Shown here piece by piece: positions 51,178-60,336 of a DNA stretch of 64,000 nt. The notes beneath the pieces are model-generated. The model was not told the DNA's origin. It ran no database searches and saw only the letters and a list, made by a program, of their open reading frames with translations. Origin of the DNA: Pseudomonas sp. GM78 (GTDB lineage Bacteria > Pseudomonadota > Gammaproteobacteria > Pseudomonadales > Pseudomonadaceae); contig NZ_AKJF01000059.1 in the NCBI RefSeq assembly GCF_000282475.1, positions 1 through 64,000 of the forward strand. The letters run 5' to 3'. Numbering within the stretch: position 1 is the first letter of the stretch; every line of letters begins with the position of its first letter. Both the position numbers and the translations under genes were made by a program.

Positions 51178-51816
51178 TCAGGCCATCCGTTTTTGCTCGA
51201 GCATCAAGCGCAGCGCCAGCGCCGACAACACAAAACCCATGAAATAACGCTGCATCGCCAGCCAGGCCGGATTGCTGACAAACCATGAAGCGATGCCCGC
51301 CGCGAACAGGGCGATCATCAGATTCACGCAGAAACTGACGCTGATCTGGGTCAGGCCCAGCACGATACTTTGCGTGAACACCGAACCGTGCTCGGGGGTG
51401 ATGAACTGCGGAAACACCGACAGGTAGAACACCGCAATCTTCGGGTTCAGGGCGCTGGTGAGAAAACCCATGGTGATCAGCTTGCGCGACGAATCCGGTG
51501 GCAATTGTTGGGCTTCGAACGGCGACCGCGCACCCGGCTTGACCGCCTGCCAGGCCAACCACAACAGGTACAGCGCACCGGCCCACTTCAACACTTCATA
51601 AGCCATCGGCACCGCCAGGAACACAGCGGTCAAACCGGCCGCCGCGGCGAATAGATGCACGAAGAACCCCGCGACCACGCCGAGCAACGATGTCACCCCG
51701 GCCTTGCGCCCCTGGCAGATCGAACGAGAGATCAGGTAAATCATGTTCGGCCCCGGCGTCAGCACCATCAACAATGCGGCAGCGGCGAAAATCAGCAGGT
51801 CCTGAAGCGGGATCAT
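51178..51816 (-). CDS. LysE/RhtB family amino acid exporter
   Basis: A 212-residue inner-membrane exporter with six predicted helices and the diagnostic LTPGPNMIYLISRSICQGRKAGVTSLLGVVAG near the N-terminus. Members export lysine, homoserine, threonine or related amino acids. The substrate is not visible. It precedes the GNAT gene by 2 bases, perhaps forming an efflux/acetylation pair, which is an inference. Confidence 0.92.
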   Translation of the reverse strand: MIPLQDLLIFAAAALLMVLTPGPNMIYLISRSICQGRKAGVTSLLGVVAGFFVHLFAAAAGLTAVFLAVPMAYEVLKWAGALYLLWLAWQAVKPGARSPFEAQQLPPDSSRKLITMGFLTSALNPKIAVFYLSVFPQFITPEHGSVFTQSIVLGLTQISVSFCVNLMIALFAAGIASWFVSNPAWLAMQRYFMGFVLSALALRLMLEQKRMA

Positions 51817-51840
51817 GGGCGAAGTCCTTTGCGTGAATGA

Positions 51841-52275
51841 TCAGGCGGTCGCAGTCAGCGAAGCTCGATAAAACGGCAGGATCAGGTCCCGTGTCAATGG
51901 CGCCAGAACGACACCACCGTCGGTGTTCGGATCGATCCAGAGCACCTCTTCGATCTCGGCGGCCGGGGTGACGTCTGAATCAATGCCCAGCAGAAAAATC
52001 TCGGCTTTCACCACATGACCCGGCTCATTGGCGGCCGGCGCCGAGAACTGGCCGAGAAAGGTGGCATGCGCCGGGTCGATGACCAGCCCCAACTCTTCTT
52101 CCAGCTCACGGGCCAAAGCGTGGACCGGTTGTTCATGGGCTTCGATCTTGCCCCCCGGCTGCATGAACGCCTGGGTGCCGCGCTTGCGCACCAGCAGGGT
52201 ACGGCCGTCGGGGCCGATCAACAGGGCGGCGGCGATGTGGATAAGTCCGGTGGGTTGGGCTGTAAACGTCGACAT
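51841..52275 (-). CDS. NUDIX hydrolase
   Basis: A 144-residue pyrophosphohydrolase. ATG 52275 (MSTFTAQPTGLIHIAAALLI) is chosen over an in-frame ATG ten codons earlier. The Nudix box is GGKIEAHEQPVHALARELEEELGL, with the REXXEE glutamates that bind magnesium. TLLVRKRGTQAFMQPGGK resembles MutT-type nucleotide-triphosphate hydrolases. Substrate unknown. It is upstream of lysE-like and GNAT genes on the same strand. Confidence 0.93.
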   Translation of the reverse strand: MSTFTAQPTGLIHIAAALLIGPDGRTLLVRKRGTQAFMQPGGKIEAHEQPVHALARELEEELGLVIDPAHATFLGQFSAPAANEPGHVVKAEIFLLGIDSDVTPAAEIEEVLWIDPNTDGGVVLAPLTRDLILPFYRASLTATA

Positions 52276-52344
52276 GAACAAAGGCCTTTGACTCAAAAGC
52301 GGCAAGGATCACATGTCCGCCACCGATGATCAAAGGCCCCGCAC

Positions 52345-52460
52345 TGATCGTTCCCATGCTCCGCGTGGGAATGCAGCCAGGGACGCTCCGCGTCCCAAAA
52401 TCAAGAGCCGAACGCAGAGCGTCCGTTGATGCATTCCTTTGCTGCGCATGGGAACGATCA
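52345..52460. repeat. large inverted repeat element (TGATCGTTCCCA family)
   Basis: A 116-base element with outer inverted arms TGATCGTTCCCATGCTCCGC and GCGCATGGGAACGATCA and an inner GACGCTCCGCGTCC/GAACGCAGAGCGTCC pairing. It is unlike the REPINs elsewhere in the window. It closely resembles a repeat I recall from many Pseudomonas genomes. It abuts the nitrilase stop by one base. Confidence 0.8.
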
Positions 52461-52461
52461 C

Positions 52462-53283
52462 TTAACGCGCAGGAATCAGCAATTCCCGAAGCCCGCTCGC
52501 ATGCTCAACCCATTCTCCCGGCAACTTCAGCCGCCGATCATCCAGGTATCGATAATCCTGACGCGCCGCCGTCAACCGTTTCAGATCCAGTTCCACCGCA
52601 AACTGCCCCTCGTCACGCCCGGCCTCGAACAACAGCGTGCCCAAGGGATCGACCAACGCGCTGCCACCGGCGAACCACAACCCGCCATCCCCCGCGTCCA
52701 CACGATTGACCATCAGCGCAAACGCCTGGTTTTCCTGGGCGCGGGCCATGATCGCGGTGCGGTGGGTCGGACCGTAGGGGTCCATATTGCCGTTGGTCAC
52801 CAACAGCAACTCGGCACCCAGTTGCGCCAGGGCGCGGGCGGTTTCCGGGAACTCGATGTCGTAGCAGATCAGCAGGCCGACGCGCACCCCGTTCCACAGA
52901 CAGGTGGCGTAGCGATCTCCAGCCTCATACACGCCACGATCCGACGCCCACAGGTGCGTCTTGCGGTATTTGAGCGCGATACCCTCGGGGGTGATCAGCA
53001 ACGTGGTGTTGTAGAAGCGGCCGTTGTCGTTCTCGCTGGTGCCGATGACCACGGCGATATTGCGTTCACGGGCGGCGGCGACAATCGCGCTGACGGTCGG
53101 ACCGTCCAGCGGCTCGGCGACCTCGGCCACGGACTCGGCAGAGGGGAAGCCCATCAGCTGGCTTTCCGGGAACATGATCAGTTGCGTGTCGGCAGCGCAG
53201 GCGTTAATCGCCGCCAGGGCGCGTTCGAGGTTGTAGGCCGTGTCGTTGTCACGGCCCGCCAATTGGGCGAGTTCGACTTTCAT
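52462..53283 (-). CDS. nitrilase/carbon-nitrogen hydrolase family protein
   Basis: A 273-residue amidase of the nitrilase superfamily with the catalytic triad in place: Glu40 (IMFPESQ), Lys108 (KYRKTHLW) and Cys140 (LLICYDIEFPE). ATG 53283 has AAGGA upstream and matches the family start MKVELAQLAGRDND; the frame to 53475 is too long. The substrate (an omega-amide or N-carbamoyl compound) cannot be set. It is divergent from a LuxR-type regulator, which may control it. Confidence 0.93.
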   Translation of the reverse strand: MKVELAQLAGRDNDTAYNLERALAAINACAADTQLIMFPESQLMGFPSAESVAEVAEPLDGPTVSAIVAAARERNIAVVIGTSENDNGRFYNTTLLITPEGIALKYRKTHLWASDRGVYEAGDRYATCLWNGVRVGLLICYDIEFPETARALAQLGAELLLVTNGNMDPYGPTHRTAIMARAQENQAFALMVNRVDAGDGGLWFAGGSALVDPLGTLLFEAGRDEGQFAVELDLKRLTAARQDYRYLDDRRLKLPGEWVEHASGLRELLIPAR

Positions 53284-53401
53284 GAATAGTCCTTGTTCGG
53301 CGCACCGGAAAGATTGCCCGGTGGTTGTGTGTGAGCCAGTATGCGCAGCAAGCACGCGGCCTGAAATCACGCCGCTGGGGTAACACGATAGGGGTAGAGG
53401 C

Positions 53402-54202
53402 ATGACACTCTCGCTGGACGACATCGCCTGGCACCGTTCGGTCGGGCAATTGATCGATGCCCTGGACAAGCCCAATTTCTGGACCCAGCTGGTGCGCCTG
53501 CTGGATCAATACGTGCCCTGCGACAGCTGGGTGGCCTTGCTGTTCAGCGCCGATCAGCACCCGCAAGTATTCGCCGAATGCCCAGGCATTGACGGCGGCC
53601 CCGACCCGCTGTTCCAGGATTACCTGCGCGGCCTGTACCTGCTCGATCCGTTCTACATCGCCTGCCGCGAGCAGTCGCGCAGCGGTTTGTATCGCCTGTC
53701 GGAAGTGGCGCCGGAGCATTTCGAACTCACCGAGTACTATCAACGATACTTTCGTGTAAATGTCGTGGCCGACGAAATACAGTTTAATTGCCAACTGGAG
53801 GGCGACCGCACGTTGTGCCTGTCACTGGGCAGCCAGCAACGCTTCAGCGCCCAGCAGATTGCCCTGCTTTCGCTGATCCAGCCGTGGGTGCTCGGATTGT
53901 TGCGCCAGCGCCTGCCCTACGAGATCAACCAAGGGGTGGCCCTTGCCCCAGTGCCGGTACAAGGTGACTGGCGAGTGCAACTGGAAGCCTCGGTGCAGCA
54001 ACTCATGGGCGCGCAATTGACCGCGCGGGAGCTGGATGTCGGGCGCTTGATGCTCAGCGGCTGCTCCAGCAAGGAAATCGCCCGCAAACTGGAAATTTCC
54101 ATCGAGACCGTGAAAGTCCATAAGAAACACATGTACAGCAAGCTGGGGATCAAGTCCCAGTCCGAGCTGTTTTCGATTTTTCTCCAGGCACAAAACGCCT
54201 GA
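53402..54202 (+). CDS. LuxR-family transcriptional regulator, orphan
   Basis: A 266-residue regulator. The C-terminal LuxR HTH reads TARELDVGRLMLSGCSSKEIARKLEISIETVKVHKKHMYSKLGIKSQ. The N-terminal part (about 10-180) has LYLLDPFYIACREQ, recalling the DPF/Asp-Pro element of autoinducer-binding domains, but lacks a clear Trp-Tyr-Asp acyl-homoserine lactone pattern. There is no receiver domain and no LuxI gene nearby. It diverges from the nitrilase gene and precedes the FMN-type oxidoreductase by a REPIN. Confidence 0.9.
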   Translation: MTLSLDDIAWHRSVGQLIDALDKPNFWTQLVRLLDQYVPCDSWVALLFSADQHPQVFAECPGIDGGPDPLFQDYLRGLYLLDPFYIACREQSRSGLYRLSEVAPEHFELTEYYQRYFRVNVVADEIQFNCQLEGDRTLCLSLGSQQRFSAQQIALLSLIQPWVLGLLRQRLPYEINQGVALAPVPVQGDWRVQLEASVQQLMGAQLTARELDVGRLMLSGCSSKEIARKLEISIETVKVHKKHMYSKLGIKSQSELFSIFLQAQNA

Positions 54203-54223
54203 CATAGCGCTGAAATGCCTTTC

Positions 54224-54323
54224 TGTAGGAGCGAGCCTGCTCGCGAAAAACGCCAAGACAACGCGAGCATTCAGATAGCACGCGTTATCGTTGAAGACCA
54301 TCGCGAGCAGGCTCGCTCCTACA
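54224..54323. repeat. REPIN, GAGCCTGCTCGCGAT family, long loop
   Basis: Arms TGTAGGAGCGAGCCTGCTCG and CGAGCAGGCTCGCTCCTACA separated by about 60 bases, between the LuxR-type gene and the FMN-type gene. Confidence 0.9.
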
Positions 54324-54362
54324 GTGTTGTGCCTTTAGCCCGTCCGAACCCAAGGAAACCGT

Positions 54363-55982
54363 ATGAGCCTGTCACTCCTGAGCCGCTACGCCTTCTTTGC
54401 CGCCTGCGTGATCTTCACCCTCGCCAGCCTGCCCTTTCTCGAACACGACTGGCTGTGGCCATTCACCGCCGTCACCGGCGTCCTCAGCCTGATCGGCATC
54501 GGCGACTTGCTGCAAAGCCCCCACGCGGTACGGCGCAACTACCCGATCCTGGGCAACATCCGCTACCTGGTCGAAGCCATCCGCCCGGAAATCCGCCAGT
54601 ACCTGCTCGAATCCGACAGCGACGCCCTGCCCTTCTCCCGCGCCCAGCGTTCGCTGGTCTATTCCCGGGCCAAGAATGAGAGCGCCGATAAACCCTTCGG
54701 TACCTTGATCGACGTGTACCAGTCCGGCTTCGAATTCATCGGCCACTCGATGCGCCCGGCCCCCTTGAGCGACCCGAGCTCTTTCCGTGTCACCGTCGGC
54801 GGCCCGCAGTGCACCCAGCCGTATTCGGCGTCGGTGTTCAACATCTCGGCCATGAGCTTCGGCTCGCTCAGCGCCAACGCCATCCGCGCGTTGAACCAGG
54901 GCGCCAAGCTCGGCAACTTTGCCCATGACACCGGCGAAGGCAGCATCAGCCCCTATCACCGCGAACACGGCGGTGATCTGACCTGGGAACTGGGCAGCGG
55001 CTATTTCGGTTGCCGCACTGCCGACGGACGCTTCGACCCGCAACGCTTCGCCGCGCAAGCACAGACACCGCAAGTGCGCATGATCGAAATCAAGATGAGC
55101 CAGGGCGCCAAGCCGGGCCACGGCGGGATCCTGCCCAAGCACAAGGTCACCCAGGAGATCGCCGACACCCGCGGCATCAGCATGGGCGAAGACTGCATCT
55201 CGCCGTCACGCCATAGCGCCTTCTCCACGCCGATCGAGCTGATGCATTTCATCCAGCAATTGCGCGAGCTGTCCGGCGGCAAACCGGTGGGCTTCAAATT
55301 TTGCCTGGGTCATCCGTGGGAGTTCATGGGCATCGCCAAGGCCATGCTGGATACCGGCATCCTCCCGGACTTCATCGTCGTCGACGGCAAGGAAGGTGGC
55401 ACCGGCGCCGCGCCCGTGGAGTTCACCGACCACATCGGCGTGCCGATGCGCGAAGGCCTGTTGTTCGTGCACAACACCTTGGTGGGCTTGAACCTGCGGG
55501 ACAAAATCAAGCTCGGCGCCAGCGGCAAGATTGTCAGCGCGTTCGATATCGCCAGCGTGTTGGCCATCGGCGCCGACTGGGCCAACTCGGCGCGCGGTTT
55601 CATGTTCGCCATCGGTTGCATCCAGTCGCAAAGCTGCCACACCAACAAATGCCCGACCGGCGTCGCCACCCAGGACACCCTGCGCCAGCGCGCGCTGGTG
55701 GTGCCAGACAAGGCCCAGCGCGTCTACAACTTCCACCGCAACACCCTCAAGGGCCTGGCCGAGATGCTCGCCGCCGCGGGCCTTGAACACCCATCGCAAC
55801 TGTCGGCCAAGCACCTGGTGCGACGCATGTCCGCGACCGAGATCAAACTGTTCTCACAGCTGCATGTGTTCCTCAAACCAGGGGAATTGCTGACCGGTGA
55901 AATCAATGGCGAGTTCTACTCGCGGATGTGGCAGATGGCGCGGGCGGACAGTTTCGAGCCCAATGAAGTGGCGGCGGCCTGA
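54363..55982 (+). CDS. FMN-binding glutamate synthase-like protein
   Basis: A 539-residue protein with two short N-terminal transmembrane helices (about 8-48) and then a glutamate-synthase alpha-like TIM barrel: ISAMSFGSLSANAIRALNQGAKLGNFAHDTGEGSIS, GAKPGHGGILPKHKVT, VVDGKEGGTGAAPVEF and the 3Fe-4S cysteines in CIQSQSCHTNKCPTG. The glutaminase domain is absent, so it cannot use glutamine directly. The natural substrate and electron donor of this subgroup are not established. Membrane tethering is inferred from the helices. It is monocistronic, preceded by a REPIN. Confidence 0.92.
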   Translation: MSLSLLSRYAFFAACVIFTLASLPFLEHDWLWPFTAVTGVLSLIGIGDLLQSPHAVRRNYPILGNIRYLVEAIRPEIRQYLLESDSDALPFSRAQRSLVYSRAKNESADKPFGTLIDVYQSGFEFIGHSMRPAPLSDPSSFRVTVGGPQCTQPYSASVFNISAMSFGSLSANAIRALNQGAKLGNFAHDTGEGSISPYHREHGGDLTWELGSGYFGCRTADGRFDPQRFAAQAQTPQVRMIEIKMSQGAKPGHGGILPKHKVTQEIADTRGISMGEDCISPSRHSAFSTPIELMHFIQQLRELSGGKPVGFKFCLGHPWEFMGIAKAMLDTGILPDFIVVDGKEGGTGAAPVEFTDHIGVPMREGLLFVHNTLVGLNLRDKIKLGASGKIVSAFDIASVLAIGADWANSARGFMFAIGCIQSQSCHTNKCPTGVATQDTLRQRALVVPDKAQRVYNFHRNTLKGLAEMLAAAGLEHPSQLSAKHLVRRMSATEIKLFSQLHVFLKPGELLTGEINGEFYSRMWQMARADSFEPNEVAAA

Positions 55983-56006
55983 CCGTCACGGCCCCGACAT
56001 TGCGTG

Positions 56007-57515
56007 TCACCAACGCAGCGATTTGATCGGGGCCGGTTCTTTCATGACGATGAATCCGTAATCGCCAATCAGGTAAATCCGGTAGAACTGGGTCTCTACC
56101 AGTGGCGGGTAGTCCAGATAACCCACCCGTGTCGCGTTGCGTCGCTCCTTCTCCGCGACCACGTTGGTGATGCCGGCTTTCGGCAGGCTTTCCGCCAGTA
56201 TGTAGAAGTCGACGTTCAGCAGATAATGCAACACCGGCAGCTGCTTGAACGAACCCGCGGCCCCCATTAGCCAGTGATCGGAGTAGGTCACCGACATGTA
56301 GATGCGCTTGGCGTCACGCAAGGGTTGATGGCTGGCGATGTCACGTTCAAGGCTGTTCAGCGCACTGCTGGCGAAGGCTTTCTGCACCGTCAGGACCCGG
56401 CAATAGGCAAAACACAACGACAACATGGCCAGCAGCGGTATCAGCAACAGCAGCGGCAAGCGTTGGTGGAGCGTTGCCAGTGCCAGATGACTCAAATAGA
56501 ACAACAGCACCAGCAACACCGCGAACCCCATCAGGGTCCTGGCGCCTTCATTGAAGTCGCGGAAGAACAGCGCGACACCGGACACCAACACCACCACCAC
56601 CGGCACTGTCAGCAGACACAGCAGGCCGATCAGGAGTTTCTTCGGCCCGCTGTCCGTGCGCTCGACAATCTTCAGTCCCAGGCAAACGGCACCGGCAATG
56701 GCACATAGCAGCAACCCGACGGACACCCAGGCGAATCCGCCATGGAACAGCAGCACGACTTTTTCCAGGACTCGCCTGATGTTGATGTGGATTTGCAGCA
56801 AAGGCTGCGCCGCCCAGTTAAGCAACACCGTTCGACCTTGTCCCATAAAAGGGAATGCACTAACCCAGTAGATCAGCCACCCGAGAAACACCTGAGCGAT
56901 ACGCCAGCCGATCAAAGCGCCCCACCGCGACCAGGCCACTTGGTTATTGACCGCCCTGAATACTTCAAGACAGCACAGGCCGAGAAATACATTGATGCTG
57001 ATTTGATAAAGGCCCAGCGCCAGCGCAATCAGCAAGGAAGGCACCAGCCATTGCAGAATGCGTGAAGGGTGATGAAAGGTGATGGCGAAGATCACCGCCA
57101 CCACACTCAGGGTCATGACCGGGCCGTCGTATTGATAGGTCAGGTTTTGCAGGAAGAACGGGCTGTACCACAGCGGCAAAAGCACCAGGCAACAGCTGAT
57201 GGTCGGCGCGCGGAAGTGATGAAAGGTCAGGCTGGTCAGTGCCCAGGACATGGCCAGAGTGGCGATCAACAGCGGCAGTGGAAAGATGTTCGGTGCACCA
57301 GTGCTGAAGGTCAGCGCGTTGTAGAACAACTCGGCGAACAACCGCCCTTCCTGTGCCCAGGCCATGCCGGCCGACAGCGAGCGCCAGTTGTCATCGATGT
57401 AGGGAAAATCCGCGAGGATGATCGGCAGGACGTACATGAAAGTCGCGGGCAGAATAAACAGCCAGGCCTGGCGTCGGGTGAGTTCCTTGATGAAGAAATC
57501 GCTGAACCGGCCCAT
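56007..57515 (-). CDS. GtrII-type glucosyltransferase, serotype-modifying membrane protein
   Basis: A 502-residue polytopic protein with about ten predicted helices: MGRFSDFFIKELTRRQAWLFILPATFMYVLPIILADFPYIDDN with the periplasmic acidic loop typical of GtrI/II transferases. It is last in gtrA-gtrB-gtr, a three-gene cassette known from Shigella and Salmonella phages and from pseudomonads that adds a sugar side branch to O-antigen in the periplasm. The enzyme sets the linkage, and its specificity cannot be read from sequence. Stop and start codons with gtrB nearly touch. Assignment by cassette and topology. Confidence 0.85.
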   Translation of the reverse strand: MGRFSDFFIKELTRRQAWLFILPATFMYVLPIILADFPYIDDNWRSLSAGMAWAQEGRLFAELFYNALTFSTGAPNIFPLPLLIATLAMSWALTSLTFHHFRAPTISCCLVLLPLWYSPFFLQNLTYQYDGPVMTLSVVAVIFAITFHHPSRILQWLVPSLLIALALGLYQISINVFLGLCCLEVFRAVNNQVAWSRWGALIGWRIAQVFLGWLIYWVSAFPFMGQGRTVLLNWAAQPLLQIHINIRRVLEKVVLLFHGGFAWVSVGLLLCAIAGAVCLGLKIVERTDSGPKKLLIGLLCLLTVPVVVVLVSGVALFFRDFNEGARTLMGFAVLLVLLFYLSHLALATLHQRLPLLLLIPLLAMLSLCFAYCRVLTVQKAFASSALNSLERDIASHQPLRDAKRIYMSVTYSDHWLMGAAGSFKQLPVLHYLLNVDFYILAESLPKAGITNVVAEKERRNATRVGYLDYPPLVETQFYRIYLIGDYGFIVMKEPAPIKSLRW

Positions 57516-57516
57516 G

Positions 57517-58458
57517 CTAGCGTTCGCGCCTGTCTTTGCCGCCGACGATGTCCTTGATCACATAGCGCGGCCGGTGCTTGGCTTCGATGTAGATGCGGCC
57601 GACGTATTCGCCAAGGATGCCGATGCCGATCAGTTGCACACCGCCGAGAAACAGAATCGCGGTCATCAACGAAGGGTAACCGGGCACGCTGTTACCGAAG
57701 AAAATCTTGTCCAGCACCATGTACACGGCGTACAGCACGGCAAAAATCGAAATGCCGCCGCCCACGTAGGTCCACAGGCGCAACGGCACAGTGCTGAACG
57801 ACGTCACTCCCTCCAGTGCCAGATTCCACAGTTTCCAGACATCGAACTTGCTGCTGCCTGCCACGCGCTTGGCCCGTTCGTATTCCACTACCACGGTGTT
57901 GAACCCGGCCCAGGACAGCACGCCTTTCATGAACAACTGATGCTCGGGCAAGGTGCGGATCACGTCCACCACCTTGCGGTCCATGAGCCGGAAGTCACCG
58001 ACGTTCTCTTCGATCCGGGTGTAGGAAATCCGATTCAACAGGTGATAGAACAGCGCTGCGCTGTGGCGCTTCAAATAACTATCGGAGGTGCGGTCGCGGC
58101 GCTTGGCCAGAACCACGTCCGCGCCTTTTTGCCATTGTTCGATCAACCGCGGAATGACGCTGATCGGGTCCTGCAAGTCGACGTCCATCGGGATGACCGC
58201 ATCGCCGCTGGCATATTCCAGCCCGGCAAACAGCGCCGGTTCCTTGCCGAAATTGCGCGAAAAATTGATCAGCATTACCTGTTCGTCCACCTGCGCCAGG
58301 GCCGACGCCTGTGCGGCCGTGCCATCGGAGCTGCCGTCATTGATAAACACAATCTCGACCTCGACCCCGTCGAGTTTCAACTCACGTCGAACCGCCTGGT
58401 AAAACAGATTGATCGCCTGTTCTTCGTTGAACACCGGGACGATAAGCGAAACCTTCAT
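57517..58458 (-). CDS. gtrB: bactoprenol glucosyltransferase GtrB
   Basis: GtrB transfers glucose from UDP-glucose to undecaprenyl phosphate on the cytoplasmic face. The 313-residue GT2 protein has [36 protein letters not shown] with the DXD-like metal motif, and two C-terminal transmembrane helices ending [11 protein letters not shown]. It overlaps gtrA by 4 bases and is followed by the glucosyltransferase after one base. It supplies the lipid-linked sugar donor for the cassette. Confidence 0.94.
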   Translation of the reverse strand: MKVSLIVPVFNEEQAINLFYQAVRRELKLDGVEVEIVFINDGSSDGTAAQASALAQVDEQVMLINFSRNFGKEPALFAGLEYASGDAVIPMDVDLQDPISVIPRLIEQWQKGADVVLAKRRDRTSDSYLKRHSAALFYHLLNRISYTRIEENVGDFRLMDRKVVDVIRTLPEHQLFMKGVLSWAGFNTVVVEYERAKRVAGSSKFDVWKLWNLALEGVTSFSTVPLRLWTYVGGGISIFAVLYAVYMVLDKIFFGNSVPGYPSLMTAILFLGGVQLIGIGILGEYVGRIYIEAKHRPRYVIKDIVGGKDRRER

Positions 58459-58859
58459 GAATCACGCTCACGAAACACCACGTACTTGGAAAACAGGAAG
58501 CCGAACACCAGGCTCAATGCAGAAAACAGTGCCACGGTGAGCAAGCCATGCAAACGCCAGACATCGCCGGCATGGCCGACGCCAAGACTGAGCGCCCCCA
58601 TCGCCAGCATGAACGACAGGTATCCGCCGACTGACGCCTTGGCATCAAAGGTATAGAGCGCGTTCATATAAAAGGAAAACGAGGCGGCCACGCAAAAGGC
58701 TGCGAGGTTGCTGATCGCCTGGCTGAAGCCGGCAGCCACGCTCAGGAGAAAAAAGATCTGCCAGTGAATCAGCGTGTTCGCAACGCCAATCACCGTGTAG
58801 CTGGACAAGCCCTTGCATGAAAGTCTCACGTGACGCACCTGCGATAGAACGCTGACCAC
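58455..58859 (-). CDS. gtrA: GtrA family lipid-linked sugar flippase
   Basis: GtrA flips bactoprenol-glucose to the periplasm. The 134-residue protein has four predicted helices and a GtrA signature ([19 protein letters not shown]... [28 protein letters not shown]). The start is uncertain: the open frame begins with a GTG at 58857-58859 and lacks a strong Shine-Dalgarno, and inner GTG codons near 58832 are possible. It is the first gene of the cassette; a 211-base gap separates it from the divergent opgC-like gene. Confidence 0.85.
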   Translation of the reverse strand: MVSVLSQVRHVRLSCKGLSSYTVIGVANTLIHWQIFFLLSVAAGFSQAISNLAAFCVAASFSFYMNALYTFDAKASVGGYLSFMLAMGALSLGVGHAGDVWRLHGLLTVALFSALSLVFGFLFSKYVVFRERDS

Positions 58860-59070
58860 ACAAGTATTTGAGCTTGTCTGCTGTCATAAATCGCAGGTAA
58901 GGCGACCTTTCAGACCAGCGGTCAGGATCACGCCACGAGACATTCCGAAATACCCCACCTTTGCAATTGCTGGCGAATCAGTCCACCCTGCGCGCCGCCA
59001 ATATGCGGCGCGCAACTTTTTGCGCCTTCGGCTAATCCTTTGTTCAATACCTGTCTACGAGCCTGCCGTC

Positions 59071-60231
59071 ATGACGTTAGCGCGCGATCACCGGATCGAT
59101 TTTTTTCGCGGCCTGGCACTGATCTTCATTTTCTGGGATCACGTGCCGCACAACCCTTTGGGGCAAATCACGCTGCGCAACTTCGGCTTCAGCGATGCCG
59201 CCGAAGTCTTCGTGTTCCTGGCCGGGTATGCGGCCGTCCTGGCCTACGGCAAAGTCCTGGCGCGCGAGGGCTTTTTGATCGCCTGCGTGAAAATCCTGCG
59301 CCGCGCCTGGGTGCTTTATGTGGTGCACATCTTCCTGCTGGCGATGCTGATGGGCATTGTGTTCTTCGCCAACAGCCACGTGGAAACCCGCGACCTGGTG
59401 GAAGAAATGGGCATGCACCATTTCATCAGCGACCCTCAGCAGGCCTTGATCGATGAGCTGTTGTTGCGCTTCAAACCGAACTTGATGGACCCGCTGCCGC
59501 TGTACATCGTGCTGCTGGCGGGCTTGCCGCTGGTGCTGCCGATCCTGGTGCGCAAGGTCTGGCCGGTGGTGGCGGTGTCCTTTGCGCTGTACCTGACCGT
59601 GCCGTTGTTTGGCTGGAACCTGGCCGCGATCAAGGATGGCGTCTGGTACTTCAACCCCGTGGCCTGGCAACTGCTGTTTGTGCTCGGTGGGGCGGCGGCG
59701 ATTCATGCTCAACGCCCAAGCTTGCCCGACACCCGGCCGCTGATGCGCCAGCCGTTGTTCATGACGGCGGCGGTGTATGCGGTACTCGCAGCAGTGCTGA
59801 CCATCGCCTGGCGCTGGCCACAGATCCACGACGCCCTGATGCCCGGCAGCCTGAGTAACCTGCTGTACCCGATCAGCAAGACCAACCTGTCGCCGGTGCG
59901 CCTGCTGCACTTCCTGGCGCTGGCCTACGTCACCGCGAAACTGCTGCCCGATACCGGCTGGACACAAAACTGGCTGGCACAGCAAAGCTGTCGCATGGGG
60001 CGTTTTTCCCTGGAGATTTTCTGCCTGGGCGTGCTGCTGGCGCCCCTGGCGGACATGCTCAATGCGCTGACCGACGATGCGTTCGCCATGCAGATCTTCA
60101 CGGCGTTGGTGGGGGCTGGGTTGATGGCGTTGCTGGCGGTCTGGCTGGAGTTCAACAAACGGCTGAATCAGACAGTCAAAAGATCGCAGCCTTCGGCAGC
60201 TCCTACAGAAGCAGACCGTATTTCCCTGTAG
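59071..60231 (+). CDS. opgC: OpgC-family membrane acyltransferase-like protein
   Basis: A 386-residue protein starting MTLARDHRIDFFRGLALIFIFWDHVPHNP, the OpgC/acyltransferase-3-like signature, with about ten transmembrane helices. OpgC adds succinyl groups to osmoregulated periplasmic glucans in related bacteria. The donor is not proven here. A frame opening at 59020 is rejected. Its last 18 or so residues (TVKRSQPSAAPTEADRISL) are translated from the REP element at 60176-60276, so the original stop has been replaced. Terminator at 60285. Confidence 0.88.
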   Translation: MTLARDHRIDFFRGLALIFIFWDHVPHNPLGQITLRNFGFSDAAEVFVFLAGYAAVLAYGKVLAREGFLIACVKILRRAWVLYVVHIFLLAMLMGIVFFANSHVETRDLVEEMGMHHFISDPQQALIDELLLRFKPNLMDPLPLYIVLLAGLPLVLPILVRKVWPVVAVSFALYLTVPLFGWNLAAIKDGVWYFNPVAWQLLFVLGGAAAIHAQRPSLPDTRPLMRQPLFMTAAVYAVLAAVLTIAWRWPQIHDALMPGSLSNLLYPISKTNLSPVRLLHFLALAYVTAKLLPDTGWTQNWLAQQSCRMGRFSLEIFCLGVLLAPLADMLNALTDDAFAMQIFTALVGAGLMALLAVWLEFNKRLNQTVKRSQPSAAPTEADRISL

Positions 60232-60276
60232 GAGCTGCCGCAGGCTCGGGCCGCGTTCGGACAATCTTTTGATCTT
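60176..60276. repeat. REPIN of the GATCGCAGCCTTCGGCAGC family, overlapping the opgC 3' end
   Basis: TCAAAAGATCGCAGCCTTCG...CTCCTACA and the inverse TGTAGGAGCTGCCGCAGGCT...CTTTTGAT flank about 19 bases. The opgC-like frame runs through the left arm and stops at 60229-60231, inside the element. The right arm has an extra ...GGGCCGCGTTCGGACA... interruption compared with the copy at 62098-62180. Confidence 0.88.
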
Positions 60277-60284
60277 CAAAAACC

Positions 60285-60318
60285 AAAAAGCCCCGATCAT
60301 TTCGACCGGGGCTTTTTT
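60285..60318. terminator. bidirectional terminator between opgC and the permease
   Basis: AAAAAGCCCCG (60285-60295) pairs with CGGGGCTTTTT (60307-60317), loop ATCATTTCGAC, with A-run before and T-run after. Serves both convergent genes. Confidence 0.92.
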
Positions 60319-60336
60319 CATTTCAAACGTTACTCG

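Noticed and set aside
53402-54202. A quorum-sensing LuxR with its own LuxI
   Set aside because: No LuxI-type synthase is encoded anywhere in the window, and the N-terminal domain lacks the full acyl-homoserine lactone-binding pattern.
59020-59070. Seventeen-residue N-terminal extension of the opgC-like gene
   Set aside because: It is not membrane-typical for the family and lacks a Shine-Dalgarno. ATG 59071 starts the conserved signature.
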